This document shows positions 16,584 to 24,511 of a stretch of DNA of 64,000 bases, piece by piece. Position numbers and translations under genes: made by a program. A model generated the notes under the pieces. The model ran no database searches. It worked only from the letters and a program-made list of their open reading frames with translations, and had not been told where the DNA came from. Position 1 is the first letter of the stretch, and the number at the start of each line of letters is the position of its first letter. Source of the stretch: Rubellimicrobium sp. CFH 75288 (lineage in GTDB: Bacteria; Pseudomonadota; Alphaproteobacteria; Rhodobacterales; Rhodobacteraceae); the NCBI RefSeq assembly GCF_009904055.1, contig NZ_WYDP01000014.1, forward strand, positions 48,025-112,024, read 5' to 3'.

Positions 16584-17836
16584 CCGGCCCGCTCGAGCGC
16601 GTCGCGGCGGCCTCGCGCGCGGGACGGGCGGCGGCGATCCCCTCGGTCTGCACCGCCCATCCCGACGCCATCGAGGCGTCGCTGCGCCTGGCCGCCGCCC
16701 TCGGCCGACCGATCGTGGTCGAGGCGACCTCCAACCAGGTCAACCACGAGGGCGGCTATACCGGGCAGCGCCCGGACGCGTTCGCGGCACTGGTGCGGCG
16801 CCTCGCCGACCGGGCCGGGCTGGACCCCGCGGCGCTGGTGCTGGGGGGCGACCATCTGGGCCCGCAGCCCTGGCGCGCCCTGCCCCCTGAGGCGGCGATG
16901 GAGCGCGCCGAGGAAACGGTGCGCGCCTATGCGCGGGCGGGCTTTGCCAAGATCCACCTCGACTGCTCGGAAGGCTGCGCCGGAGAGTCCCCCCGCCCGC
17001 CCGAGGCGGTGGCCGTCGCCCGCGCCGCCCGCCTGGCTCGTGCCGCCGCCGGGGCCGCACGGGATGCCGGCGCCCTGCCGCCCGTCTTTGTCGTGGGCAC
17101 GGAAGTGCCGCCGCCCGGCGGGGCGCGCGCGGGCGAGGAGGCGGTCCGCCCGACCGATCCCGCAGCGGCGCAGGCCACACTCGACGCGCATTGGGAGGCG
17201 GTGACACCCCACGGACGCATCGTGGGCCTCGTCGTGCAGCCGGGGGTGGAGTTCGACGCGCTCGCGGTCCACCACCTGCCCCTGCGCGATCCCGGCCTGC
17301 GCGACGCCGTCCGGCACCGCGAGGGCGTCGTGCTCGAGGCCCATTCCACCGACTACCAGCGCCCCGAGGCGTTCCGCCGCCTGGCCGAGTGGGGCTTCGC
17401 CTTCCAGAAGGTGGGACCGGCCCTGACCTTTGCCTGGCGCGAGGCGGTCTATGCGCTCGATGCCTTGGCGCGGGCTGCGGGCTGGCTCGATGGCCCGTCG
17501 CTGCCCGAGACGATGGAGCGGCTGATGCGCGACGATCCCCGCCACTGGGAGCGCCACCTCGACCCCGGCGCGGACCTGCGCCTGCAGCGCCACTTCGCCT
17601 GGGCCGACCGCATCCGCTATTACTGGCCGCGCCCCGAGGCGCAGGCGGCGCTGGCCCGGCTGCGGGCGGCCTATGCGGGCCGGGCGCTGCCCGACCCCTT
17701 CCTGCGCGCCGGGCTGCCCGCCCCCGTCCTCGATCGCGCCGAGGGGCTGCGCACCGTGCTGCCGCCGGTCGATGCGCTCCTGCAGGCCGCGGTGCAGGAG
17801 GCGCTGGCCCCCTATTTCCTGTCCGATCCGGCCTGA
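16580..17836 (+). CDS. GatZ/KbaZ-family protein (tagatose-6-phosphate metabolism)
   Basis: The 418-residue protein is a full-length member of the GatZ/KbaZ family (PF08013), with SVCTAHPDAIEAS, EATSNQVNHEGGYTG, GGDHLGP, AGFAKIHLDCSEGC and VLEAHSTDYQ. In enterobacteria it is the non-catalytic partner of tagatose-bisphosphate aldolase (GatY/KbaY). Other members have been described as tagatose-6-phosphate 4-epimerases. No aldolase or tagatose kinase gene is present here. The start is GTG 16580, overlapping the agaS stop (GTGA). nagA follows 9 bases later. The acid and metal-ligand-like His and Glu residues in GGDH and LEAHSTD are intact, which is compatible with its own catalysis. Confidence 0.85.
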   Translation: MTGPLERVAAASRAGRAAAIPSVCTAHPDAIEASLRLAAALGRPIVVEATSNQVNHEGGYTGQRPDAFAALVRRLADRAGLDPAALVLGGDHLGPQPWRALPPEAAMERAEETVRAYARAGFAKIHLDCSEGCAGESPRPPEAVAVARAARLARAAAGAARDAGALPPVFVVGTEVPPPGGARAGEEAVRPTDPAAAQATLDAHWEAVTPHGRIVGLVVQPGVEFDALAVHHLPLRDPGLRDAVRHREGVVLEAHSTDYQRPEAFRRLAEWGFAFQKVGPALTFAWREAVYALDALARAAGWLDGPSLPETMERLMRDDPRHWERHLDPGADLRLQRHFAWADRIRYYWPRPEAQAALARLRAAYAGRALPDPFLRAGLPAPVLDRAEGLRTVLPPVDALLQAAVQEALAPYFLSDPA

Positions 17837-17845
17837 GGAGGCATC

Positions 17846-18958
17846 ATGACCTGGATCGCCCCCGACCGTGTCTTCGACGGAGAGCGCCTGCGCGAAGGCG
17901 TGGCGCTGCGCCTCGAGGGGGGCCGCGTGGCCGGGATCGCGCCGCTCTCCGCCGCGCCGGAGGCCGAGCGGGTGGAGGGCACCGTCTCGCCGGGCTTCGT
18001 GGACCTGCAGGTGAACGGCGGCGGGGGCGTGCTGCTCAACGACGCGCCCACGCCCGAGGGGATGGAGGCGATCGCCGCGGCGCACCGGGCGCTGGGAACG
18101 GTGGCGATCCTGCCCACGCTCATCACCGACGCCCCCGAGGCGATGGAGCGCGCGGCGGAGGCGGCCGTAGCGGCGCGCGGGCGGCCGGGCCTTCTGGGCC
18201 TGCATGCCGAGGGGCCCCACATCGCGCCCGCGCGCCGCGGCACGCACGATCCCCGCTTCATCCGCCCCCTGGACGAGGCCACGCTCGGGGCCGTGCGCCG
18301 GATGCGGGCGGCGGGCTGCGCGGTGATGGTCACGCTCGCCCCCGAGGCGGCGCCGCCCGGCGGGATCGCCGCGCTCGCCGCGACGGGGGCAGTGGTCTCG
18401 CTGGGCCATTCGGACTGCACCTTCGCGGCCGCTCGGGACGCCATCGCCGAGGGGGCCGGCGCCTTCACCCACCTGTTCAACGCCATGTCCCCGCTCGGCC
18501 ACCGCGAGCCGGGGCTGGTCGGCGCCGCGCTCGCCTCGGGGCTGCCCGCGGGGATCATTGCGGACGGGGTGCACGTGGCCGAGCCGGTCCTTGGCATCGC
18601 ATGGCGCGCGCGGCCGGCGCCGGATCTCACCTTTCTGGTCTCGGACGCCATGCCGACGGTAGGCGGGCCGGACCGCTTCGTCCTCTACGGGCGGGAGATC
18701 CGGGTGGAGGAGGGGCGGCTGGTGAACGCCGAGGGCAATCTCGCCGGCGCCCACACCACGATGGCCGAGGGGGTCGCGCGGCTCGTGGCTCTGGGCGTCG
18801 CACCGGACGCTGTGCTGCGGGCCGCCATCACGGTGCCTGCGCGCCTGATCGGGCGGGGCGACCTTGCGCGGCTGGAAGGGCGCGCGGTGGCCGATCTGCT
18901 CCGCCTCGACGGAGCCTGGCGCCCGATGGGGCCGCCGGGCGGTGGACTTCCGCCGTGA
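17846..18958 (+). CDS. nagA: N-acetylglucosamine-6-phosphate deacetylase
   Basis: The 370-residue amidohydrolase removes acetate from GlcNAc-6-P (or GalNAc-6-P). PGFVDLQVNGGGGV (about 50-63) has the Q/N pattern of NagA instead of HxH. The metal-binding Glu is in HAEGPHIAP, the His residues are in LGHSDCT and HLFNAM, and the catalytic Asp is in VSDAMPTVGG. It is last in the operon and feeds the two SIS enzymes. RBS GAGGAGGC precedes ATG 17846. The C-terminus is slightly shorter than in E. coli NagA but complete. Confidence 0.94.
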   Translation: MTWIAPDRVFDGERLREGVALRLEGGRVAGIAPLSAAPEAERVEGTVSPGFVDLQVNGGGGVLLNDAPTPEGMEAIAAAHRALGTVAILPTLITDAPEAMERAAEAAVAARGRPGLLGLHAEGPHIAPARRGTHDPRFIRPLDEATLGAVRRMRAAGCAVMVTLAPEAAPPGGIAALAATGAVVSLGHSDCTFAAARDAIAEGAGAFTHLFNAMSPLGHREPGLVGAALASGLPAGIIADGVHVAEPVLGIAWRARPAPDLTFLVSDAMPTVGGPDRFVLYGREIRVEEGRLVNAEGNLAGAHTTMAEGVARLVALGVAPDAVLRAAITVPARLIGRGDLARLEGRAVADLLRLDGAWRPMGPPGGGLPP

Positions 18959-18982
18959 CGCGCCGCCCGGCCGGCCGCCCGG

Positions 18983-19011
18983 TTGGAGCGGGCCGCCCCC
19001 TCTGCTAGGCT
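18983..19011 (+). promoter_or_regulatory. Possible sigma-70 promoter before the HisKA_2-like gene
   Basis: TTGGAG (18983-18988) is separated by 17 bases from TAGGCT (19006-19011). The -10 lies in GCTAGGCTC, close to the alphaproteobacterial GCTANAWC form. The 12-mer CTGCTAGGCTCG around it recurs at 47494-47505 before the RTX gene. Confidence 0.35.
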
Positions 19012-19060
19012 CGCCTCCGCTGCGCCGGCGCTCGGCCGGCTGGTCCGGAGGGGACATGTC

Positions 19061-19663
19061 ATGTTCGAACCCCGTCCTGCCCTCGGCAGCGAGAGCCCGG
19101 CCGACGCGGTCCGGCGTCTCGAGGCGCTCCACCACCGGGTGCTGAACAGCTTTGCCGCCCTGTCGGCCGCCACCGCCATGGAGCTGCGTCGCGCCTCTCC
19201 CGAGGCGCGCGCCGCCCTGGAGCGCACGCATCGCCGCATCCAGGCGGTCGGGGCGCTCTACCGCCAGCTCGACCCCGCCCGCGGGACCGAGGAGACCGAG
19301 TTGCGGGACTACCTGTCGGCGCTCGCCGTCTCGCTGCGGGGGACGGCCGCGCTGCGGGTGGAGTGCACGCCGCTGCGGCTGAGCGCCCGTCTGGCCGCGC
19401 CGCTCGGGCTTCTGACGACCGAATGGCTGGCCGAGGCGCTCTCCTGCGCCGGAGAGGGGGCCGCGGTCCGCCTGCATTGCGGCCCGCTGGACGAGGAAGG
19501 CTGGTGGAGCCTGGCGATTCTCGTCGAGGGGCCGGCGCGACCTGCGCCCGAGGATGCGCTGGCCCAGGCTCTGCGCGCCGCCCTTGCCGCCGAGATCGGG
19601 GCCGTTGTGGAGACGGGGGGCTGGAGCCTGCGGTTCCGGCCTCCCGGTGCGTCGGCCACGTGA
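19061..19663 (+). CDS. Orphan HisKA_2-type histidine phosphotransfer/pseudokinase protein
   Basis: The 200-residue protein has a dimerisation/phosphoacceptor helix pair like HisKA_2 kinases (RLEALHHRVLNSFAALSA, His about residue 23, then a second helix ending AVGALYRQLD). The C-terminal ATPase-like domain is degenerate: the N-box, normally LNELVTNAL, reads TTEWLAEAL, so the ATP/Mg-binding Asn is missing, and no clear G-boxes are seen. It has no sensor, membrane or receiver domain. It may be a phosphotransfer protein like ChpT or a decoy partner rather than an active kinase. ATG 19061 follows GGAGGGG. It is followed by a hairpin and then sqdB. Confidence 0.65.
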   Translation: MFEPRPALGSESPADAVRRLEALHHRVLNSFAALSAATAMELRRASPEARAALERTHRRIQAVGALYRQLDPARGTEETELRDYLSALAVSLRGTAALRVECTPLRLSARLAAPLGLLTTEWLAEALSCAGEGAAVRLHCGPLDEEGWWSLAILVEGPARPAPEDALAQALRAALAAEIGAVVETGGWSLRFRPPGASAT

Positions 19664-19673
19664 TGCCCGCCCT

Positions 19674-19700
19674 GCAGGGCCCCGTGGACGGGCGCCCTGC
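19674..19700 (+). terminator. Hairpin after the HisKA_2-like gene
   Basis: GCAGGGC (19674-19680) pairs with GCCCTGC (19694-19700), with CCGT/ACGG continuing the stem inside. It stands 10 bases beyond the stop and 56 bases before sqdB, so it probably separates the two transcripts. Confidence 0.5.
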
Positions 19701-19756
19701 CAGCGGATAAGGAGGCGCGGAACGCCCCTCCCGGGGCCAAGGCGGAGACCTCCGGC

Positions 19757-20974
19757 ATGAAGATCGCGATCCTGGGCGGCGACGGCTTCGTGGGCTGGCC
19801 CACCTGCCTCCACCTGTCGGAGAAGGGCCACGAGATCCACATCCTCGACAACCTCTCGCGCCGCTGGATCGACACGGAGCTGGGCGTCCAGTCGCTCACG
19901 CCCATGGACTCGATCCAGGAGCGCTGCCGCATCTGGCGCGAGGTCACGGGGCGCCGCCTCCAGTTCCACCTGCTCGACATCGCCAAGGAATACGAGCGGC
20001 TCAAGCAGTGGCTCCTCGAGCACCGGCCCGACGCGGTGATCCACTTCGCCGAGCAGCGCGCGGCGCCCTACTCGATGAAGACCGACCGCCACAAGGTCTA
20101 TACGGTCAACAACAACGTGGCCGCGACCCACAACCTGCTGGCCGCGCTGGTCGAGACGGGGATCGACGCGCATCTCGTGCATCTGGGCACCATGGGGGTG
20201 TATGGCTATTCCTCGGTCGGGGCGCCGATCCCGGAAGGGTACCTCGACGTCACCATCGACACGCCCTCGGGGCCGAGGGAGCAGCAGATCCTGTATCCGA
20301 CGCGGCCCGGCTCGGTCTATCACATGACCAAGAGCCTCGATCAGATCCTGTTCCAGTTCTATGCCCAGAACGACGGCCTGAGGATCACCGACCTGCACCA
20401 GGGGATCGTCTGGGGCACCCACACGGACCAGACCCGGCGCCATCCGCAGCTCGTCAACCGCTTCGACTATGACGGGGATTACGGGACCGTCCTCAACCGC
20501 TTCCTGATCCAGGCCGCGATCGGCTATCCGCTGACGGTGCACGGGACGGGCGGGCAGACGCGCGCCTTCATCCACATCCAGGATTCGGTGCGCTGCATCG
20601 AGCTGGCGCTGGGCGATCCGCCGAAGGCCGGGGAACGGGTGCGGATCTTCAACCAGATGACCGAGACGCACCGGGTGCGCGACCTCGCCCATCTGGTCGC
20701 GCGGATCACCGGCGCGCGGGTCGCCTTTCTGCCCAACCCGCGCAAGGAGGCCGACGAGAACGACCTGATCGTGGACAACAGCCAGTTCCTGGCGCTGGGT
20801 CTCGAGCCCACGACGCTGCAGGAGGGTCTGCTGGCCGAGGTCGTGGACGTCGCGCGCAAGTTCGCCCACCGCATCGACCGCTCGCGCGTGCCGGCGGTCT
20901 CTGCCTGGACTAAGGAGATCGCCGAGCGCGTGGACCGAGACCCCGAGCGCCGCGCGCTCAGGCCGGCGATCTGA
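19757..20974 (+). CDS. sqdB: UDP-sulfoquinovose synthase
   Basis: The 405-residue short-chain dehydrogenase makes UDP-sulfoquinovose from UDP-glucose and sulfite, the head-group donor of the sulfolipid SQDG. The NAD-binding GGDGFVGWP (7-15) is followed by HFAEQRAAPYSMKT (near 96-109), the catalytic Thr in LGTMGVYGYS (Thr145) and YHMTK (Tyr188, Lys192). GTGGQTRAFIHIQD and NPRKEADENDL are also typical of SQD1/SqdB. Length matches the Rhodobacter protein. It opens the sulfolipid locus, but the partner genes sqdD and sqdC come only after two intervening genes. Confidence 0.95.
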   Translation: MKIAILGGDGFVGWPTCLHLSEKGHEIHILDNLSRRWIDTELGVQSLTPMDSIQERCRIWREVTGRRLQFHLLDIAKEYERLKQWLLEHRPDAVIHFAEQRAAPYSMKTDRHKVYTVNNNVAATHNLLAALVETGIDAHLVHLGTMGVYGYSSVGAPIPEGYLDVTIDTPSGPREQQILYPTRPGSVYHMTKSLDQILFQFYAQNDGLRITDLHQGIVWGTHTDQTRRHPQLVNRFDYDGDYGTVLNRFLIQAAIGYPLTVHGTGGQTRAFIHIQDSVRCIELALGDPPKAGERVRIFNQMTETHRVRDLAHLVARITGARVAFLPNPRKEADENDLIVDNSQFLALGLEPTTLQEGLLAEVVDVARKFAHRIDRSRVPAVSAWTKEIAERVDRDPERRALRPAI

Positions 20975-20977
20975 TGC

Positions 20978-22015
20978 ATGGCAAGGGTCTGGCTGGTCCG
21001 CTTGGGGCGTTATGGGGAACGGGAGGCTTCTGCTCTCGAGTCGGGCCGCCTCTTGATCGGCTTCAACCTGACTGGAGACGTCTCCGGCCTCAGGGATCGG
21101 CCAGCGGTCCTCAAGAAGATTCAGGAAGTCTTTCCGGACGCTCCCCTTGCCCGGCAACGCAACTATGCGGCGCAGATCAACCAGTTCTTGAATGTTGCTC
21201 AGATGGGCGATCTTGTCGTGTGTCCGCTCAAGACGACCAAACAGATCGCGATCGGTCGCCTGTCGGGTGGCTATGCGCCCAGCCCAACTGGCGAGGTCGA
21301 AAGACCGGTCGAATGGCTGCGGAAAGATGTGCCGCGGTCCGACTTCAAGCAGGATCTGCTGTTCAGTTTCGGCGCCATCATGACGGTTTGCGAGGTCAAG
21401 CGGAATGATGCAGCCGCCCGTGTCGGCGTGGTGGCCCAAGGCCATCCCGATCCAGGTTACGGCGCCGCGCCTGTCGGTCCGGGCAAGGCTGACGTGCTGG
21501 AGGAAGGAGAGCCGTCCGAAGAATCGTTCGACCTCCCGCAAGCCGCGCGCGACCAGATCGTCCAGCGCATCGCTTCCGAATTCACCGGGCACGGCTTGGC
21601 GGAACTGGTTGAAGCAGTCCTTCATGCGCAAGGTCATGTGACCTATCGCTCGCCTCCGGGACCTGACGGCGGAATCGACATCCTCGCGGAGCGGGGTGCG
21701 CTCGGAACCGAGGCACCGCGGGTCGTTGTACAGGTCAAGTCGGGTTCCGTGACCGTTGGACATCAGACGCTGCAGTCGCTCCAGGGTCTGATCCACGAGG
21801 TGAAGGCCGACCATGGTCTGCTCGTCGCGTGGGGAGGGTTCACCGCGCCTGTCGAGAAGAAGCGGGCCGAACTCTTCTTCCGGATCCGGTTCTGGGATCG
21901 CGACGACCTGGTAGATGCTTGTCTGTCGGTTTATGAACGCTTGCCCGAGAGCATCCGCGCGCGCTTGCCACTTCAAAAGGTCTGGGTGCTCGTGCCGGAG
22001 AACGGAGAGAACTGA
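20978..22015 (+). CDS. Mrr-like restriction endonuclease (standalone, type IV-like)
   Basis: The 345-residue protein has an N-terminal domain (about 1-140: VWLVRLGRYGE, then QINQFLNVAQMGDLVVCPLKTTKQIAIGRLSG in outline) of the PUA/EVE-like kind found in front of many Mrr nucleases. Its C-terminal PD-(D/E)xK domain (about 190-310) has GPDGGIDI (Asp234) and VVVQVKSG (Gln252, Lys254), the Mrr catalytic pattern. Such proteins cut modified foreign DNA. The gene is visibly richer in A/T and uses codons such as TTG, CTT, GTT and AGA that are rare in its neighbours, which suggests transfer. It starts 3 bases after sqdB, inside the sulfolipid operon. No methylase or specificity subunit is present. Confidence 0.85.
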   Translation: MARVWLVRLGRYGEREASALESGRLLIGFNLTGDVSGLRDRPAVLKKIQEVFPDAPLARQRNYAAQINQFLNVAQMGDLVVCPLKTTKQIAIGRLSGGYAPSPTGEVERPVEWLRKDVPRSDFKQDLLFSFGAIMTVCEVKRNDAAARVGVVAQGHPDPGYGAAPVGPGKADVLEEGEPSEESFDLPQAARDQIVQRIASEFTGHGLAELVEAVLHAQGHVTYRSPPGPDGGIDILAERGALGTEAPRVVVQVKSGSVTVGHQTLQSLQGLIHEVKADHGLLVAWGGFTAPVEKKRAELFFRIRFWDRDDLVDACLSVYERLPESIRARLPLQKVWVLVPENGEN

Positions 22016-22051
22016 CCGGGACCTGGCAATATCACGGAGAAGGGACAGCCC

Positions 22052-22855
22052 ATGACCGGACCCCGCCTGCCGCTTCTGGACGGCCGCTCCATCCCGCAGC
22101 TGGGCCTGGGGCTCTGGCAGGTGGAGGAGGCTGCGCGCGTGGTCGAGGAGGGGCTCGCCCTCGGCTACCGGCTGATCGACGGGGCCGCGATCTACGGCAA
22201 CGAACGCGGCATGGGCGAGGGGCTGCGCGCCGCGGGCCTGCCGCGCGACGAGGTCTTCGTCACCACAAAGGTCTGGAACGACCGGCACCGCGACGCGCGC
22301 CGCGCCGTGGGCGAGAGCCTGGAGCGCGCGGGGCTGGACCGCTTCGACCTGGTGCTGATCCACTGGCCGGTGCCCGCGCAGGACGCCTTTGTCGAGGCCT
22401 GGCGCGATCTGGTCGCGCTGCGCGAGGAGGGGGTCGTCTCCTCGGTGGGCGTGTCCAACTTCGACGCGGGGCAGATCGACCGGCTGGAGGCCGAGACGGG
22501 GGTGCGGCCCGTCCTGAACCAGATCGAGCTGCATCCCCGGATGCAGCAGGCCGCCCTGCGCGAGGCGCATCGCGCGCGCGGGATCGTCACCCAGAGCTGG
22601 ACGCCCTTGGGGCGCGGGCTCGACTTCGAGGCGGTGCGCCCGATCGCCGAGCGGCTGGGGCGGAGCCCGGCGCAGGTCATCCTGCGCTGGCACGTGGAGA
22701 TCGGCTGCTCGGTCATTCCCCGCTCCTCCCGCAGGGAGGGGCTGCGGGAGAACGCGGCGCTGTGGGACTTCGCGCTCTCGGAGGAGGACCACGCGCTGAT
22801 CGCGGGGCTCGAGCGGGGCGAGCGGCTGGGACCCGATCCGGCGACCTTCGGCTGA
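22052..22855 (+). CDS. Aldo/keto reductase, 2,5-diketogluconate reductase type
   Basis: The 267-residue (beta/alpha)8 NADPH-dependent oxidoreductase starts with GLGLWQVEEAARVVEEGLALG (in part). DGAAIYGNERGMG carries the catalytic Asp and Tyr. The catalytic Lys is in VFVTTKVWND and the His in VLIHWPVP. The cofactor site is near VIPRSSRREGLREN. Small aldehydes or keto-sugars are likely substrates. Its stop TGA directly abuts the ATG of the sqdD-like gene, so it is translated with the sulfolipid genes. Whether it has a role in sulfolipid synthesis is not known. Confidence 0.9.
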   Translation: MTGPRLPLLDGRSIPQLGLGLWQVEEAARVVEEGLALGYRLIDGAAIYGNERGMGEGLRAAGLPRDEVFVTTKVWNDRHRDARRAVGESLERAGLDRFDLVLIHWPVPAQDAFVEAWRDLVALREEGVVSSVGVSNFDAGQIDRLEAETGVRPVLNQIELHPRMQQAALREAHRARGIVTQSWTPLGRGLDFEAVRPIAERLGRSPAQVILRWHVEIGCSVIPRSSRREGLRENAALWDFALSEEDHALIAGLERGERLGPDPATFG

Positions 22856-23659
22856 ATGGCCTCGCGCGCCTTTGTCACGCTGGTGACCAACGCCGATTTC
22901 GCGATCGGCGCGGGGGCGCTCCTGCGCTCGCTCGCCGAGACGGGGAGCGGGGCCGACCGGGTGGTGATGCATACGGGCGGCGTGCCCGATGCCTCTCTGC
23001 GCGCGCTGGAGGCGCGGGGGGCGCGGCTGTGGCCGGTGGACCTGCTGCCGACGTCGGACGCGTTCAACGCGCGCCATGCGCGGGGGCGCCTCCACCGCGA
23101 CCACCCCTTCACCAAGGGGGAGAAGCCGCCCTTTCACACGCCGCTCGACAATTTCGCCAAGCTGCGGCTGTGGGAGCTGCCCTGGGAGCGGGTCGTGTTC
23201 CTGGATGCGGACACGCTGGTGCTGCGGCCGATCGACCGGCTGTTCGAGTATCCCGAACTCTGCGCGGCGCCCAATGTCTACGAGACGCTGGGGGATTTCG
23301 GACGCATGAATTCGGGCGTGTTCACGGCGCGCCCCTCGGGTCGCACCTTCCGGCGGCTGCTGGAGGCGCTGGACGCGCCCGGGGCCCTCTGGCCGCGCAC
23401 GGACCAGACCTTCCTGCAGGCGGCCTTTCCCGACTGGCACGGGCTGCCCGTCTGGGACAACCTGCTGCAATACGTCTGGCTGAACCTGCCGGGCCTGTGG
23501 TCCTGGGAGGGGGTGCGGGTGCTGCATTTCCAGTACGAGAAGCCCTGGGTCGAGCACGCCAAGGCCGACCGGTTGCGGCCGCTGATCGATCTGTGGCGCG
23601 CCTTCGCGGGCGACGGGCCGATCCCAGACCTGTCCGCCCTGCCGCCGCCGCCGGGCTGA
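22856..23659 (+). CDS. sqdD: Glycogenin-like glycosyltransferase, probable sulfoquinovosyltransferase SqdD
   Basis: The 267-residue GT8-type enzyme starts FVTLVTNADFAIGAGALLRSL (in part). The metal-binding DAD motif is at about 117-119 (VVFLDADTLVLRPIDRLFEY), then GRMNSGVFTARPS, WPRTDQTFLQAAFPDW and a C-terminal VLHFQYEKPW. Rhodobacter SqdD is glycogenin-like and transfers sulfoquinovose in sulfolipid synthesis. Identity here rests on that similarity and on sqdB upstream and the sqdC-like gene downstream (B-D-C order). It starts directly at the previous stop. Confidence 0.78.
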   Translation: MASRAFVTLVTNADFAIGAGALLRSLAETGSGADRVVMHTGGVPDASLRALEARGARLWPVDLLPTSDAFNARHARGRLHRDHPFTKGEKPPFHTPLDNFAKLRLWELPWERVVFLDADTLVLRPIDRLFEYPELCAAPNVYETLGDFGRMNSGVFTARPSGRTFRRLLEALDAPGALWPRTDQTFLQAAFPDWHGLPVWDNLLQYVWLNLPGLWSWEGVRVLHFQYEKPWVEHAKADRLRPLIDLWRAFAGDGPIPDLSALPPPPG

Positions 23660-23662
23660 GCC

Positions 23663-24511
23663 GTGGCGCGAAGGGGGGTGGCGGCGGTCACGGGGGCCTC
23701 GGGCCTCGTGGGGGGGTTCGTGGTGCGGGGCCTGCTGGAGGCGGGCTGGGGCGTCGTCGCGCTGGGCCGCCCCTCGCCCTGGGGGGGCGAGGCGCGCCCC
23801 TGGCGGCTGGGCGAGCCCGCGCCGCTCGCGGGGTGCGACGCGGTCGTGCACCTGGCGCTGGCCCATGTGCCGGGGCGCTATCGCGGGGGCGAGGGGGAGG
23901 ACCCGGAAGGCTTCGTGCGGCTCAACCGCGACGGCACGCTGCGGCTCTGGGAGGAGGCGGGCGCGCGGCGCTGCGTGTTCCTGAGCTCGCGCGCGGTGTT
24001 CGACGGCTGGCCGGAGGGGACGGCGCTGGGGGACGGGCTGCCGGTGCGGCCGCGGAGCCTCTATGGCCGGATCAAGGCGGAAGGCGAGGCCGCTCTGCAC
24101 GCGCGCGGGGGGGCGAGCCTGCGCGCGACGGGGATCTATGGCGAGGCGGGAGGCGGTCCGGGCAAGTGGGGGCCTTTGTTCGCCGCGTTCGCGCGGGGCG
24201 AGCCCGTGGAGCCGCGGCGCGCGACGGAGCTGTGGGGCGGGGACCTGGCCCGGGCGGTCCTGCTGCTGCTGGAGGGCGGCGGGACGGGGGGCTTCGGCGC
24301 CTCGGACCTCCTGCTCGACCGGCGCGAGCTGCTCGTGCGGTGGGGGGCGGCGGCGGGGGTGCGGGGGCTGCTGCCGCCGCGCGACCGCGCGCCCGTCTCG
24401 GTCCTGGGCTGCGAGCGGCTGCGGGCGCTGGGCTGGCGACCCGGCGGGTGGGAGGGGCTGGACCGCGCGCTGCGGGGGATGGCCGGCAACGGGATTCCCC
24501 GCCGCGGCTGA
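23663..24511 (+). CDS. sqdC: NAD-dependent epimerase/reductase, probable SqdC
   Basis: The 282-residue extended short-chain dehydrogenase has VTGASGLVGGFVVRGLLE (about 9-26) as its NAD-binding glycine motif, GCDAVVHLALAHVPGRY, VFLSSRAVFDG and the catalytic YGRIKAEGE (YxxxK). Rhodobacter SqdC is a reductase-like protein required late in sulfolipid synthesis. This gene sits directly after sqdD in the expected place. The start is GTG 23663, 4 bases after the sqdD stop. Very G-rich codon use could also fit another NAD-dependent sugar epimerase. Confidence 0.65.
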   Translation: MARRGVAAVTGASGLVGGFVVRGLLEAGWGVVALGRPSPWGGEARPWRLGEPAPLAGCDAVVHLALAHVPGRYRGGEGEDPEGFVRLNRDGTLRLWEEAGARRCVFLSSRAVFDGWPEGTALGDGLPVRPRSLYGRIKAEGEAALHARGGASLRATGIYGEAGGGPGKWGPLFAAFARGEPVEPRRATELWGGDLARAVLLLLEGGGTGGFGASDLLLDRRELLVRWGAAAGVRGLLPPRDRAPVSVLGCERLRALGWRPGGWEGLDRALRGMAGNGIPRRG

